Below, one piece after another: positions 8,977-18,476 of a DNA stretch of 64,000 nt (the stretch's first letter is position 1; every line of letters starts with the position of its first letter). The position numbers and the translations under genes are program-made. The stretch is from Chelativorans sp. YIM 93263 (GTDB taxonomy: Bacteria > Pseudomonadota > Alphaproteobacteria > Rhizobiales > Rhizobiaceae), in contig NZ_JAKCWP010000007.1 in NCBI RefSeq assembly GCF_028767125.1, positions 184,674 through 248,673 of the forward strand, read 5' to 3'. Under the pieces are notes generated by a model. The model was not told the DNA's origin, ran no database searches, and worked only from the letters and a program-made list of their open reading frames with translations.

Positions 8977-9230
8977 TTTCCGGAATTGCTGCGGACGCGC
9001 CATCCATCCTGGCGGTTTTCCGCGGGGAACACTTCCTCTAACCGCCTCTAACGCAACTTCGCATCGTTTCGCGACGGGTGCTTTCGTGAATTGATCTGTC
9101 CCGCAAGGGCTCCGCCGGCAGTCTGCCTCCGATCGCCTGATGGCCGACCAATGAAATCAATTCGTTAGAGGCGGATTGTAAAACCGCTCTGAGCGTTTAT
9201 CGCGGGATGAGAACCGCCGAACCTCATCGA
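8977..9230. other. Intergenic stretch with a CCGCCTCTAACG inverted repeat
   Basis: No gene is seen between the convergent GntR and aminotransferase genes. The only clear structure is a perfect 12-bp inverted repeat, CCGCCTCTAACG at 9042-9053 and its complement at 9163-9174. A further half copy (CCTCTAACCG) sits at 9035-9044. No U-tract terminator is apparent. Confidence 0.4.
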
Positions 9231-10409
9231 TTACTCGGCTGATGCCCTACCAAGTATCTCAGACAAGGCGCTTGTAATCTTTTCCATGTCGGCTGATGTG
9301 AGGGTTGGATGCACGAGAAACGCGATGCTGGTTTCTCCCAATTCCTTTGCCACCGGGAGCCTGTCTGAAGGGCACCAGCCGGTATTGTTGAAAGCTTGTT
9401 CCCGATAAATCTCCGAATGAGATCCGTGAAGGCAGGGTATGCCCTGGCTGTTGAGTTCCGCGATGATCCGATCACGCGTCCATCCGGCAGCAAGCGCTTG
9501 CGGCTCCACAAAGGCGTAGAAGCGATAATGGGCGTGCGTGATGTGCTCGGGCACGGAGGGCACCCGCATACACGGGAATTTCCGGCATGTGTCGGAGAGC
9601 AGCGCGGCATTCTTCGCCCGACTCTCTCGCCAGCCTTCGAGTCGTTCAAGCTGGATCAGCCCTATCGCAGCCTGCATCTCCAACATGCGCCAGTTCGTGC
9701 CGAAGCGATCGTGCACCAGGCGTGGACCAGGTGGATGCTGTCGTTCATATACAGCTTCCCAGGTTTTTCCATGATCCTTGTAGGACCACATGAATTCCCA
9801 CAGATCCTTATCGTTTGTCGTGACCATTCCCCCTTCGCCGCCGGTGGTCATGATCTTGTCCTGGCAGAACGACCAGGCGCCGATGTGCCCGATCGATCCG
9901 ACCGACCGGCCCTTATAAAGGGCGCCGTGGGCCTGGGCGCAATCCTCTATGACCACGATGCCCTTGCTGTTGGCCAGGGACATGATGGCATCCATCTCGC
10001 AAGGCATGCCGGCCAGATGGACGCAGATGATGGCCTTTGTCCGCGGTGTGATAACCTGTGCAATCGTATCGGCGGTTATATTCTGCGTGTCGCGGTCAAT
10101 GTCCGCAAAAACGGGGTTCGCACCCACACTGACCGCCGCCGAAGCCGAAGCAATAAATGTGCGGGGGGTCGTGACGACATCGTCTCCTGGCCCGACCCCT
10201 AGTGCCCTGAGCGCAAGCTCAAGGGCGACTGTGCCGTTCATCAGGGAAACTGCGTATTCGGTTCCCATCCGTTTGGCGAAAGCGGCCTCAAACTTCTTGC
10301 AAGCGTCCCCCGTCCAGTAGTTCACCTTGTTGGAAAGCAGGACATCAGCGACGGCCTCGGCTTCCTCTTGCGAAAACGATGGCCAGGGGGAAAGTTTGGA
10401 AGCGGGCAT
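9231..10409 (-). CDS. DegT/DnrJ/EryC1-family PLP-dependent sugar aminotransferase
   Basis: A 392-residue enzyme that transfers an amino group to a keto group of a nucleotide sugar. The Schiff-base lysine is K185 in SFCQDKIMTTGGEGG; VVIEDCAQAHGA carries the PLP-contacting aspartate, and the start of the fold is YWTGDACKKFEAAFA. The frame is open about 230 bases further upstream, but that part overlaps the neighbouring gene and reads as non-homologous, so I start at the ATG at 10409. The stop is near the cluster edge. No sugar 4,6-dehydratase is visible in the window, so the keto-sugar substrate must come from elsewhere. Confidence 0.85.
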   Translation of the reverse strand: MPASKLSPWPSFSQEEAEAVADVLLSNKVNYWTGDACKKFEAAFAKRMGTEYAVSLMNGTVALELALRALGVGPGDDVVTTPRTFIASASAAVSVGANPVFADIDRDTQNITADTIAQVITPRTKAIICVHLAGMPCEMDAIMSLANSKGIVVIEDCAQAHGALYKGRSVGSIGHIGAWSFCQDKIMTTGGEGGMVTTNDKDLWEFMWSYKDHGKTWEAVYERQHPPGPRLVHDRFGTNWRMLEMQAAIGLIQLERLEGWRESRAKNAALLSDTCRKFPCMRVPSVPEHITHAHYRFYAFVEPQALAAGWTRDRIIAELNSQGIPCLHGSHSEIYREQAFNNTGWCPSDRLPVAKELGETSIAFLVHPTLTSADMEKITSALSEILGRASAE

Positions 10410-10431
10410 TGGGGGCTCTCGGTGTGTTGTT

Positions 10432-11046
10432 CTAGTGAAAAACAGTCTTCCAGATATATCCAAGGTCCTTTTGGAAAGACCAGTTTTCAATGTAATCGCG
10501 ATTGATTTGTACCTTCTTGGGGTAGATGACATCGCGATTGTATGAGAAAGGATCGTCCACTTGAGCGAGAATGGATTGTTCGTTCCTGAAATACAAGGAA
10601 GCCGGTCCCGTAATCCCGGGGCGCACCGACAGAATAACACGGTCCTCTCCGCTCAACTCATCGGCGTAGCCCGGCACGTCGGGCCTGGGTCCCACGAGGC
10701 TCATCTGCCCGGCGAGTACGTTTAGGAGCTGAGGCAACTCGTCGATCTTGGTCGCCCTGAAAAAGCGTCCCAGCCGCGTGATACGCTCGTCATTGTTGGT
10801 GGTGATGTGACCGTGGGTCTGAGAAGTAGTGCGCATTGTGCGCAGCTTGATTATCCGGAATGGCTTTCCGCCTCGTCCGATCCGCCTCTGCAGGAAAAAG
10901 CCATTCTCTCCCGTATCGATGGTGGCAGCGAGCCATGCCAGGATAATGATCCAGCCTACGGCAACAAGCCCGCAACCGGAGACGAATACGTCGAAGGCCC
11001 GCTTGAGAGCGGTCTGGCCTTTCGTCAGCCCGTTGCTACGCGGCAT
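10432..11046 (-). CDS. Bacterial sugar transferase (undecaprenyl-phosphate initiating phosphoglycosyltransferase)
   Basis: A 204-residue monotopic phosphoglycosyltransferase of the PglC/WcaJ-C type, which loads the first sugar phosphate onto undecaprenyl phosphate at the inner membrane. The N-terminal re-entrant hydrophobic segment is VSGCGLVAVGWIIILAWLAA, followed by FFLQRRIGRGGKPFRIIKLRTM, the DE pair in TKIDELPQLLNVL and the uridine-site motif MSLVGPRPD. The short form lacking extra N-terminal helices fits PglC-like enzymes. It overlaps the sulfotransferase stop by 11 bases and lies 22 bases upstream of the aminotransferase, so the three form one unit. Confidence 0.88.
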   Translation of the reverse strand: MPRSNGLTKGQTALKRAFDVFVSGCGLVAVGWIIILAWLAATIDTGENGFFLQRRIGRGGKPFRIIKLRTMRTTSQTHGHITTNNDERITRLGRFFRATKIDELPQLLNVLAGQMSLVGPRPDVPGYADELSGEDRVILSVRPGITGPASLYFRNEQSILAQVDDPFSYNRDVIYPKKVQINRDYIENWSFQKDLGYIWKTVFH

Positions 11047-11887
11047 AGCCGAGGCGATCCAGGGTGTTGCCGACCAACTCGCTTAGGCGGTCTCGCTGTC
11101 GATCGCTCAACGACTTCTTCCCCGCGCCCACGCGCGTCGGGGTAACCGGGGTGACAGCATTAGCGATATCAGCGTCTCTGGAGGCAAAACCGAGGAAGTC
11201 CGTAATTCGCTTGAGCTCGGCTTGGGGCGCAGCGACGAACTGCTCATAGCAGATGTTGATCACTTTACCGTCCGGCATGTTGGCGAAAGATGCAGATGCG
11301 TTTTCGACACAGCGCTTCCACTGCAGCGCGCAGACCTCCTCCAGCGTGTACTCTGCAAGCAAGCTTTGCATATCCGAAAGCTGCGGCCCCCAGAAAGCCA
11401 GGCGATCACGGCGCGAGAGAACCCGGTACAGCCTGTTCGCGGCGTAGCGCGTCGCGTAAAACGGCATGTCGGAAAGCGGCACGTATCGTGCCTTGCGCGC
11501 GAGGTATGGAATGTCGAGCGGAGCCTTCCACCTCTTCATTGCGGAATCAACGACATCGAGCCCATTGCGATAAATGTGAACGAATTTCGCTTCCGGGACA
11601 ACGGCATCCACAAAATCGACGCGTAGCGCGTTCGCGCAAGTCTTTTCTACCAGAACAGGCTGCCCGCTCCGGGTTTGCATTTTCTCAAACTGCCGCCGTA
11701 TATACGCTTTGATCCGCGGTGTCGCGAGATCGGGTGTGAACTCGTCGGATGGGTAACGAAGATTTCCGTGGCGCCAGATATAGTTGATCTCGTCACACGG
11801 CCATGTTGCCACGCTGGGCAGGGACGTCAGCGCGTCGCGAAGCATATTCGTGCCCGAGCGCGGGGCTCCAATGATAATCACGTACAT
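11036..11887 (-). CDS. Sulfotransferase-family protein
   Basis: A 283-residue protein with an N-terminal PAPS 5'-phosphosulfate loop, IIIGAPRSGTNMLRDAL, and a later FVHIYRNGLDVVDSAM segment that matches the 3'-phosphate-binding RxPxDVxxS region of cytosolic and carbohydrate sulfotransferases. The start is set at the ATG at 11887, just before the phosphosulfate loop; the frame runs open to 12004 but the added residues look unrelated. In this context the likely acceptor is a sugar of the surface polysaccharide. A PAPS supply is not encoded in the window. Confidence 0.78.
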   Translation of the reverse strand: MYVIIIGAPRSGTNMLRDALTSLPSVATWPCDEINYIWRHGNLRYPSDEFTPDLATPRIKAYIRRQFEKMQTRSGQPVLVEKTCANALRVDFVDAVVPEAKFVHIYRNGLDVVDSAMKRWKAPLDIPYLARKARYVPLSDMPFYATRYAANRLYRVLSRRDRLAFWGPQLSDMQSLLAEYTLEEVCALQWKRCVENASASFANMPDGKVINICYEQFVAAPQAELKRITDFLGFASRDADIANAVTPVTPTRVGAGKKSLSDRQRDRLSELVGNTLDRLGYAA

Positions 11888-12022
11888 CTTGGATGCCAAT
11901 TCTGATGAGTAGCTATCGTTTTGCGGTCGGAATATAGGAAAGCAGAGGGCCACACAAGCTGCCTCTAACCGATACAACCGGCTGCATATCACAAAGATTT
12001 TCACAATTTAGGAAAGCTCCCA

Positions 12023-13168
12023 TTGTCCGCAACTTCCACTCCTCACGCTCCCGCCGCGGTCTTCGTCGCCAACAGAAGCTATGCTCTATACAATTCGCGG
12101 CTGGGCATTATGCAGGCCCTCGTTCGCGCCGGCTGGCGCGTGGCTGCGGCATGCTCGATCGATAGCTATGCGGATGGCCTCAAAGATGCCGGTTGTGAGG
12201 TGTATGAATGCTCTTTCGAGAGGGGCGGTCTTGCGATCCATAGCGATATCGCTGCATTTCGGATACTTCGCCGACTGTATCGATCCTATAAGCCGCGCCT
12301 CGTGCATCATTTTAACGCCAAGCCAGTAATTATGGGAACGCTCGCCGCACGAAAGGAATTAGGCAAGTCCGTTTCGGTCGTGAACACGATAACCGGTCTG
12401 GGCCATGCTTTCGTGACCGGCGGCCCCACTGCCAGGTTAGCCGCGGCCGGCTACCGCTGGTCCCTGCCCAAGGCCGACATGACCATCTTTCAGAATGCCG
12501 ACGACCACGCACTGTTTCTGAAGAAGGCCTGGGTTCGCGAAGACAACAGCATGATAATCGCGAGCTCCGGGGTGGATTTAGCGCGCTATCCCTTCGTAGA
12601 CAGGAGTGCCCGGGCCGATGCAGCGCCGGTGGTTTCTATGATCGGTCGCCTCCTAGGGCAGAAGGGCGTGAAGGAATTTGTAGCAGTGGCCAGCCGCGTG
12701 CGCGCCGAATGGCCAGATGTGCGTTTTCTCCTGGCCGGCGAGGCGGATCCCGACCACCCGGACAGCATTGATCTCTCCTGGGTGATTTCTCAGGTCCGGA
12801 TCGAATACCTGGGCCGGCTGGCAGATGTGCGCCCCTTGCTAGAGCAGAGCGATATCTTCCTGTTTCCTTCCTATCGCGAAGGCGTCCCGCGCGTTATTCT
12901 GGAAGCTGCGGCAATGGGGCTGCCCACCATTGCCTTCGACGTGCCAGGGGTGAGAGAGGCCGTGCGTAACGGAGAAACTGGCGCACTCGTGCCCCACCGT
13001 GATGTCGACGCGATGACGGAGAGAACAACCGCTTTGTTGAAAAGCGGTGACAAGCGGCTGGAAATGGGCCGTGAAGCGCGGAGGCTTGTGGAGCGCTCGT
13101 TCGATATCGACAGCATCCGCGACCGGCATCTCGCCCTCTACGAGGACCTTGCACGACCAATGCCATAG
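12023..13168 (+). CDS. GT4-family glycosyltransferase (PglA-like)
   Basis: A 381-residue GT-B enzyme. The N-terminal half has the acceptor-domain VHHFNAKPVIMGTLAARKE and NTITGLGHAF, and the C-terminal half has the donor-binding GRLLGQKGVKEF and the E-x7-E motif in REGVPRVILEAAAMGLP. The overall pattern resembles enzymes that add the second sugar to an undecaprenyl-diphosphate-linked amino sugar (PglA group). Translation starts at a TTG preceded by AGGAAAG. It is divergent from the sulfotransferase, with 135 bp between the starts that must hold both promoters. Confidence 0.85.
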   Translation: MSATSTPHAPAAVFVANRSYALYNSRLGIMQALVRAGWRVAAACSIDSYADGLKDAGCEVYECSFERGGLAIHSDIAAFRILRRLYRSYKPRLVHHFNAKPVIMGTLAARKELGKSVSVVNTITGLGHAFVTGGPTARLAAAGYRWSLPKADMTIFQNADDHALFLKKAWVREDNSMIIASSGVDLARYPFVDRSARADAAPVVSMIGRLLGQKGVKEFVAVASRVRAEWPDVRFLLAGEADPDHPDSIDLSWVISQVRIEYLGRLADVRPLLEQSDIFLFPSYREGVPRVILEAAAMGLPTIAFDVPGVREAVRNGETGALVPHRDVDAMTERTTALLKSGDKRLEMGREARRLVERSFDIDSIRDRHLALYEDLARPMP

Positions 13169-13234
13169 TGTGCATAGCCAATAACTGTCTAGTAGGTCGG
13201 GAGCAAAGTACCTTCCACAGTCCTCGTCGACGGT

Positions 13235-14260
13235 TCATCCAATTACTTCAATATACGATAAATATTTATACGATCCTGCAAACGCGAAGGCAATCAACAG
13301 GCACCATTTCACATCTATTCTAAACTTTGAGGAGACGATAAATCCGCAATGGAGAAGTGGTAAAAAAAGCCAGGCGATAATGGCGTAGCGGTTAGAGAAC
13401 GGGCCAAATCCGAATATAAAGTAAGGCATACAAAGGGCCATGTACGCAACCAGCATACGCACAAACAATTTAAGATATCTCTTCCTAATAAAGGGAGTGA
13501 TGATAATGTAAAATATGGGCCAAAATAATGTATACGCAAACAGATCCAGCTGGAATCCATACCACATGTCCGCGCCGTCTGCGTAATTAATGACACTATC
13601 ATAAATGTTTATGTTGAGGAATATATGCAAATAATAAAATAACTGCCTCCAAATTCCTAGCGCATAGGCCACTGCTGTCATAAAGAAAATACAAAACGAT
13701 AGTTTGTAAGGAATAAACCTAAACAGGATAATGAATGGTATCGGTAGAATTGCTGTTATGTGAAATAGCGCAGCAAAACCTGATATTGCGACGAAGTACG
13801 CAGTCCTTCTATAAACCAGAATAAGCATTACCGCGATATACAGAACAGAAAGGGAAATTCCCTGCCTAAGACCATTTGTTGTAGCAACAATGTACCAACT
13901 TGACGAAAGCAAAATAGATAAAATTAACGGAAAATATAAATACCTGCCCCTTTGATCAAGGATACGCGCATACAGATACTGCGCTCCAAAAATAGAGAGC
14001 GTCACAATCGCATATATTGTGGCGAGATATATACCTTCACTGTTACTGAAGGCTGCCACTGAAGCGGTAAAGATACGAAATCCGATCTCGTACCTTGTTC
14101 CGGTATTACCTTCTAAAATGTGATGAAAAAAGGCGATATAATTGTCGGTATCTCGCCCAGCCGACTCGGGGCGAGTGCCCACAAGATAAGTTAGTAAAAC
14201 AAAATAAAATACCGTAGCGAGAGTTGCGACACGTTCGGCAGTTCGGGTCGAAGGCATCAA
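13235..14260 (-). CDS. EpsG-family polysaccharide polymerase (Wzy-like)
   Basis: A 341-residue polytopic membrane protein with about ten hydrophobic helices. The N-terminal RPESAGRDTDNYIAFF matches the G-x-D-T-x-x-Y pattern of EpsG, and TTNGLRQGISLSVLYIAVML carries the conserved N-x-x-R-Q segment. Such proteins polymerise lipid-linked repeat units at the periplasmic face. The base composition is clearly more AT-rich than in flanking genes, which is common for polymerase genes exchanged between polysaccharide clusters. Its start overlaps the GT2 stop by 4 bases. Confidence 0.8.
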   Translation of the reverse strand: MMPSTRTAERVATLATVFYFVLLTYLVGTRPESAGRDTDNYIAFFHHILEGNTGTRYEIGFRIFTASVAAFSNSEGIYLATIYAIVTLSIFGAQYLYARILDQRGRYLYFPLILSILLSSSWYIVATTNGLRQGISLSVLYIAVMLILVYRRTAYFVAISGFAALFHITAILPIPFIILFRFIPYKLSFCIFFMTAVAYALGIWRQLFYYLHIFLNINIYDSVINYADGADMWYGFQLDLFAYTLFWPIFYIIITPFIRKRYLKLFVRMLVAYMALCMPYFIFGFGPFSNRYAIIAWLFLPLLHCGFIVSSKFRIDVKWCLLIAFAFAGSYKYLSYIEVIG

Positions 14261-15219
14261 CGAGCTCTCGCCACGCTATTGATGTAATATTCAATCTTTC
14301 GCCGCCCAACCCTTAAACGACGATACGTAAGCACTAAAGAAGGGGGGCAATAAAATAGCGCCTTGCATAGGAGATAATGAATTGTGCTGTGCGGACGAAT
14401 TAACTCAGCATATTCTTGCGCCTTTTCTCTGGCTTCCCTTACGACCGACGCGGCAGCATAGATCACCACGTATGATTGTAGGAGCTTTATTAGTTGAGGG
14501 TTAACCTGCTGATGCGGTCGATCCGACAAAAAAGCCCGCAGGTAATAGGGAGTTGCAACTGGCAGGCGATCAACAGTTCGATTCTCTGCATCCTGATGAA
14601 TTGTGGATGAGACTCGTGCATCAAACATGACACGGAAGTGCCGTGCAACGGTCAGCCACACATAAACATCCTCTCCAACAGCTTCTCCGACAGGAAAGCC
14701 ACCACTTTCAGCAAGTGCGCGTTTACTTACGCAGACACTCGAAGAATTAAGCAATGATCGGCTTCTCCGATAATGATAAAAAAAATCTCCCACTTCGCCG
14801 CGGTGGCTTGTTTTAAGTGAGAGCCGCCCTAATCTTTTTGTCCCATCTGCGCCCACAATTTCGTAGCGGCAGCTATATAGCCCGGCTGTGCCATTGAGCT
14901 GAATCAACCCGCAAATCCGAGTCAGAAACTCTGGATGCCACTCGTCGTCTGCATCCAGAAAGCAGACGTAGTCACTCCTGGCCCTTTGGACACCCGAGTT
15001 CCTGGCTGCAGAAACACCGGAATTATGTTGACGAACAATTCGGAGACGCGGGTCATCAAATCTCTCAGCCACGGAGGCGCTACTATCCGTGCTACCATCG
15101 TCTACCACTATGAGTTCAAAGTTTGTGTGTACTTGTGCAAGGACCGATGCAATCGCACGCTCGACGGTATGTTCCTTGTTAAAAAGTGGTATCACCACAG
15201 AAAGGAACGCGCTAGACAT
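14257..15219 (-). CDS. GT2-family glycosyltransferase
   Basis: A 320-residue GT-A enzyme. It opens with LSVVIPLFNKEHTVERAIAS, then the nucleotide-binding VVDDGSTDSSA, the NSGVSAARNSG turn and the metal-binding DxD in CFLDADDEWHP. It probably adds one sugar to the growing lipid-linked repeat in the cytoplasm. The start at 15219 (MSSAFLSVV) is preferred over the ATG at 15246 because it begins right at the conserved strand. Codon use is AT-richer than the cluster edges, as in the neighbouring polymerase. Confidence 0.88.
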   Translation of the reverse strand: MSSAFLSVVIPLFNKEHTVERAIASVLAQVHTNFELIVVDDGSTDSSASVAERFDDPRLRIVRQHNSGVSAARNSGVQRARSDYVCFLDADDEWHPEFLTRICGLIQLNGTAGLYSCRYEIVGADGTKRLGRLSLKTSHRGEVGDFFYHYRRSRSLLNSSSVCVSKRALAESGGFPVGEAVGEDVYVWLTVARHFRVMFDARVSSTIHQDAENRTVDRLPVATPYYLRAFLSDRPHQQVNPQLIKLLQSYVVIYAAASVVREAREKAQEYAELIRPHSTIHYLLCKALFYCPPSLVLTYRRLRVGRRKIEYYINSVARAR

Positions 15220-15263
15220 AGCGAAACACCCTAATCTTTTGAGCAACTTGGGATGGCTTTATC

Positions 15264-16076
15264 ATGCCTCGGACGGTAAAAATATATCGCTCGCATCCGA
15301 AGGGCTTGAAGGTTGGGAACTTCGGTGACGAGTTGACGATACCGCTGCTCGAACGGTTGTTTGGTGTATCAGCCGTCCCGGTGGCAATGCATGATGCAGA
15401 ACTGCTTGCTGTAGGCAGCATACTTGATTCCTATTCACGTGCGCGATGGCCGAGACGAGTGCTGACTAGAATCTTCCGTTTGCGGCCATCGGATTTACAC
15501 GTCTGGGGTTCTGGATTCATGTTAGAGGACTCTACCGCGAACTGGCCAGCAAATCTATTTGTACATGCAGTTCGTGGCGTCTTGACCGCAAACCGTTTGT
15601 CACAATTCGACGGCCCAATCGGCGACCCCGGGATACTGGCAAGCCAGATCGTGTCTCGGCCTCGCCCTACAGCGAGTGTAGCACTGGTTCCACACTTTGT
15701 TGATGAAGAACATGTGAGGACATTAGCTCTTCCGGAGCACTGGAAGGTGGTCAACCCAGACAATGAAGCTCTCCCAACCGTTAAGGAAATCGCTTCAGCG
15801 GAGCTTGTTGTTTCAAGCAGCTTGCACGGATTGATCGTTGCTGATTCATTCGGAATACCAGCTATTTGGGCAAGGTCGGTAAACGATCTCTATAAGAGGT
15901 CTGATTTTAAGTTCCATGATCATGCCTCCGCGAGAGATGAACCATTTAATGCACCTACTTCATACAGCGAGCTGATTTCAAAGCCTTTGACCGAGCTACA
16001 TAAAATTGCCACGCGTGCCAGGAGGGACCTAGATCAATGGCAAGATGCTTTGATCAAGTCATTCCCGTTCGCTTAG
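15264..16076 (+). CDS. Polysaccharide pyruvyl transferase family protein (ExoV/CsaB-like)
   Basis: A 270-residue protein of the pyruvyltransferase family, which adds ketal-linked pyruvate from phosphoenolpyruvate to a sugar. Recognised features are VGNFGDELTIPLLERLFG at the N-terminus, the central HVWGSGFM, and the late VVSSSLHGLIVADSFGIPAIW with the conserved S-S-x-H-G. It is shorter than some members, but both halves are present. The gene is divergent from the GT2 gene and overlaps the flippase end convergently by 18 bases. Confidence 0.82.
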   Translation: MPRTVKIYRSHPKGLKVGNFGDELTIPLLERLFGVSAVPVAMHDAELLAVGSILDSYSRARWPRRVLTRIFRLRPSDLHVWGSGFMLEDSTANWPANLFVHAVRGVLTANRLSQFDGPIGDPGILASQIVSRPRPTASVALVPHFVDEEHVRTLALPEHWKVVNPDNEALPTVKEIASAELVVSSSLHGLIVADSFGIPAIWARSVNDLYKRSDFKFHDHASARDEPFNAPTSYSELISKPLTELHKIATRARRDLDQWQDALIKSFPFA

Positions 16077-17423
16077 GTGTCTGGTTCTCTTCCCTAACGG
16101 TCCAATTGTGATCTTTAATTTTTTCGAAGCGCTAAATATAAAGTTTGCGTTTAGATATATGATAGCGATACTCATCGAGAGAGCTGCCCCATTAACTCCC
16201 CATAGATGAATTAATATAGGCATAGAAATAATATTTAGTGAGGCAGACTTAATTAGGCCTGCAATAACACTGCGTTCGTTTCCTGACATTATGAGTAGTG
16301 AACCCACCGACCCGGTATATGCATTTGCAAGTTGAGCTAACGACACTATTATCAGGGCGGGGTATGCAGGCTCGAATTCACTTCCGAAAAGTACGCGCAA
16401 AATCTCCCTACCGAATAAGATAAACACCAAGGTAATTAGCACCGCGATCGCCAAGGCTGCCCGCGCGCTTAAAGTTGTGAGCATTTGAAGGCGTTCCGTG
16501 TCCTGGCGGGCATGGAACCTCGCGAAATGGGGGCCAACGACCAAGTTTATAGCCGTGAGGCCAATGGTTACCATCGTCGCCCCTTGCAAAGAAACACGAA
16601 ACAGGCCGACATGCTCAGCATTCGCAAATACTCCTAGGGCCAGAATCCCGATGTTTTGATTTATTATATGCATTCCCTCCACCATCGCCAAAGGCAATGT
16701 GCTGGCCAACCAAGGGCGCCAGCAGGTGGTCTCACGGCGTTCAGTTATGAGTTCCGCCGGCCGCGCGCGCATCAGCATTGCCGCGCCGATGGCGAAGGCA
16801 ACGAGGCTGGCTGCAGCATGCAACATCATGGCGTTTGACGCTGTTAGCGTTCGCCCTACCATACCGAGATGCGCGGTCAGCACTAGGACGATGAAGACTG
16901 CGGGTCGCAGAACGAATTCGGGAAGCTGACCCCGAACCACATGCCGCAGTCCGCGGAGCGCTGCACCGCGCAGGTTTCCCAGGGCGATGAGCGGCACCAG
17001 CGCCAACCCCCAATAGAAGACTGCCAGTTGGGTAGGGGAAAAGCGCTCCGAAAAAACCCAAGCGGCCAGCACGCCCGCTACGATCAAAGTTAGCGAGATG
17101 GCTAGCGCCAGCAGGCTTGCCCAGCGCCAAAGCCCTTTCATCACGTCCCAGCGACCGTCCGCCTGCGCCTTTGCCGTCTCACGCACCACGAGGTTGGGCA
17201 GACCCATCTGCGCGGGAATGGCCATGATGGTAACCACCGCGAAGACGAAAGAATAAACGCCGAACCCTTCCACCCCCAAAAGCCGTGCCAAGACAATGGC
17301 CATGAGCACGTTGAGTAGAGTGCTGGCGATCTTCACCGCCACAGACCCCACGCCGCCGCGCATGAGTTGGCCCCTCAGGCCCTCGCCCGAACGCAGGGAG
17401 CGAATGGCGCCGGCAATCTGCAT
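16059..17423 (-). CDS. Oligosaccharide flippase family protein (Wzx-like)
   Basis: A 454-residue MATE/MOP-type membrane protein with about 12-14 helices, the expected partner of the Wzy-like polymerase. The opening KIASTLLNVLMAIVLARLLG with EGFGVYSFVFAVVT is the standard flippase N-terminus. It would flip the lipid-linked repeat unit across the inner membrane. I start at the ATG at 17423, which shares its A with the TGA stop of the epimerase gene (a TGATG junction), so translation is probably coupled. The 3' part is AT-richer than the 5' part. Confidence 0.88.
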   Translation of the reverse strand: MQIAGAIRSLRSGEGLRGQLMRGGVGSVAVKIASTLLNVLMAIVLARLLGVEGFGVYSFVFAVVTIMAIPAQMGLPNLVVRETAKAQADGRWDVMKGLWRWASLLALAISLTLIVAGVLAAWVFSERFSPTQLAVFYWGLALVPLIALGNLRGAALRGLRHVVRGQLPEFVLRPAVFIVLVLTAHLGMVGRTLTASNAMMLHAAASLVAFAIGAAMLMRARPAELITERRETTCWRPWLASTLPLAMVEGMHIINQNIGILALGVFANAEHVGLFRVSLQGATMVTIGLTAINLVVGPHFARFHARQDTERLQMLTTLSARAALAIAVLITLVFILFGREILRVLFGSEFEPAYPALIIVSLAQLANAYTGSVGSLLIMSGNERSVIAGLIKSASLNIISMPILIHLWGVNGAALSMSIAIIYLNANFIFSASKKLKITIGPLGKRTRHLSERE

Positions 17424-18463
17424 CACCCCGGTGTTGCCTCGCGGGCGGTATAGTGGGCTCGGTACCACTCCACGAAACGGCGTACGCCCTCCTTTACCGG
17501 TGTCTGGGGGCGGTAGCCAACATGAGTCTCGAGCTCGCTCGTGTCGGAAGAGGTATTCGGCACATCGCCCGGCTGCATCGGTAGAAGCTCCAACTCCGCC
17601 TTGCGGCCCAGTGCTTCTTCGAGCGCGGCGATATAGTCCATCAGCTTGACCGGCTCGCTGTTGCCAATGTTGAAGATGCGGAAGGGGGCGCTGCTCCCCG
17701 ACGGGTCGGGACTTTCGGCATTCCAGCCCGGATCAGGCGCGGCCGGCGCGTCGCTGGCGCGGATCACGCCCTCGGCAATGTCATCGATATAGGTGAAGTC
17801 GCGCGTGTGATTGCCGTGGTTGAAGACTGGGATGGGCTTGTCCTCCAGCATCAGCCGCGTGAACTTGAACAGTGCCATGTCCGGCCGGCCCCACGGACCG
17901 TATACCGTGAAGAAGCGCAGGCCCGTGGTCGGCAGCTCAAAGAGATTTGAATAGCTATGGGCCATCAGCTCGTTAGCGCGTTTTGTCGCGGCGTAAAACT
18001 GCAGCGGATGATCAACACCATCATGCTCAGAAAACGGCATTTTCGTGTTCGCGCCATATACACTTGAGGTAGAGGCATAAGTGAGGTGGCCGACCTTCGA
18101 ATGCCGGCAAGCCTCTAAAATGTTGGTAAAGCCCACCAGGTTGCTTTGCACATAGGAGTGAGGATCCTCCAAGCTGTAGCGTACGCCCGCCTGCGCGGCC
18201 AGGTGGATCACCCGGTCAAACTCATGCTCGACAAAACAGCGCTCAACCGCTGCCAGGTCGGCCAGATCCGCACGGACGAACGCGTAGCTTCCGCCCTGGC
18301 GTCCGCCCGCTTCGGTGAGCAGCGCGAGCCTAGCCTCTTTCAGTGCGGGGTCGTAATAGCTATTGACGATATCGAAGCCGACAACCTCGTCGCCGCGCTC
18401 GATAAGGCGCTTGGCCACATGAAAGCCGATGAACCCGGCATTTCCAGTAACAAGTACTTTCAA
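17423..18463 (-). CDS. UDP-glucuronate 4-epimerase-like NAD-dependent epimerase (LspL/CapI type)
   Basis: A 346-residue short-chain dehydrogenase. The NAD motif GNAGFIGFH lies at residues 7-15, the catalytic residues lie in ASTSSVYGA and [11 protein letters not shown] (Y-x-x-x-K), and the [19 protein letters not shown] segment is typical of UDP-GlcA 4-epimerases rather than GalE. It would convert UDP-GlcA to UDP-GalA. It is followed by the flippase (1-base overlap) and preceded by a TviB-type dehydrogenase. There is a short Pro/Ser insertion around residue 245. Confidence 0.85.
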   Translation of the reverse strand: MKVLVTGNAGFIGFHVAKRLIERGDEVVGFDIVNSYYDPALKEARLALLTEAGGRQGGSYAFVRADLADLAAVERCFVEHEFDRVIHLAAQAGVRYSLEDPHSYVQSNLVGFTNILEACRHSKVGHLTYASTSSVYGANTKMPFSEHDGVDHPLQFYAATKRANELMAHSYSNLFELPTTGLRFFTVYGPWGRPDMALFKFTRLMLEDKPIPVFNHGNHTRDFTYIDDIAEGVIRASDAPAAPDPGWNAESPDPSGSSAPFRIFNIGNSEPVKLMDYIAALEEALGRKAELELLPMQPGDVPNTSSDTSELETHVGYRPQTPVKEGVRRFVEWYRAHYTAREATPG

Positions 18464-18476
18464 GGTAGATCCTTTT

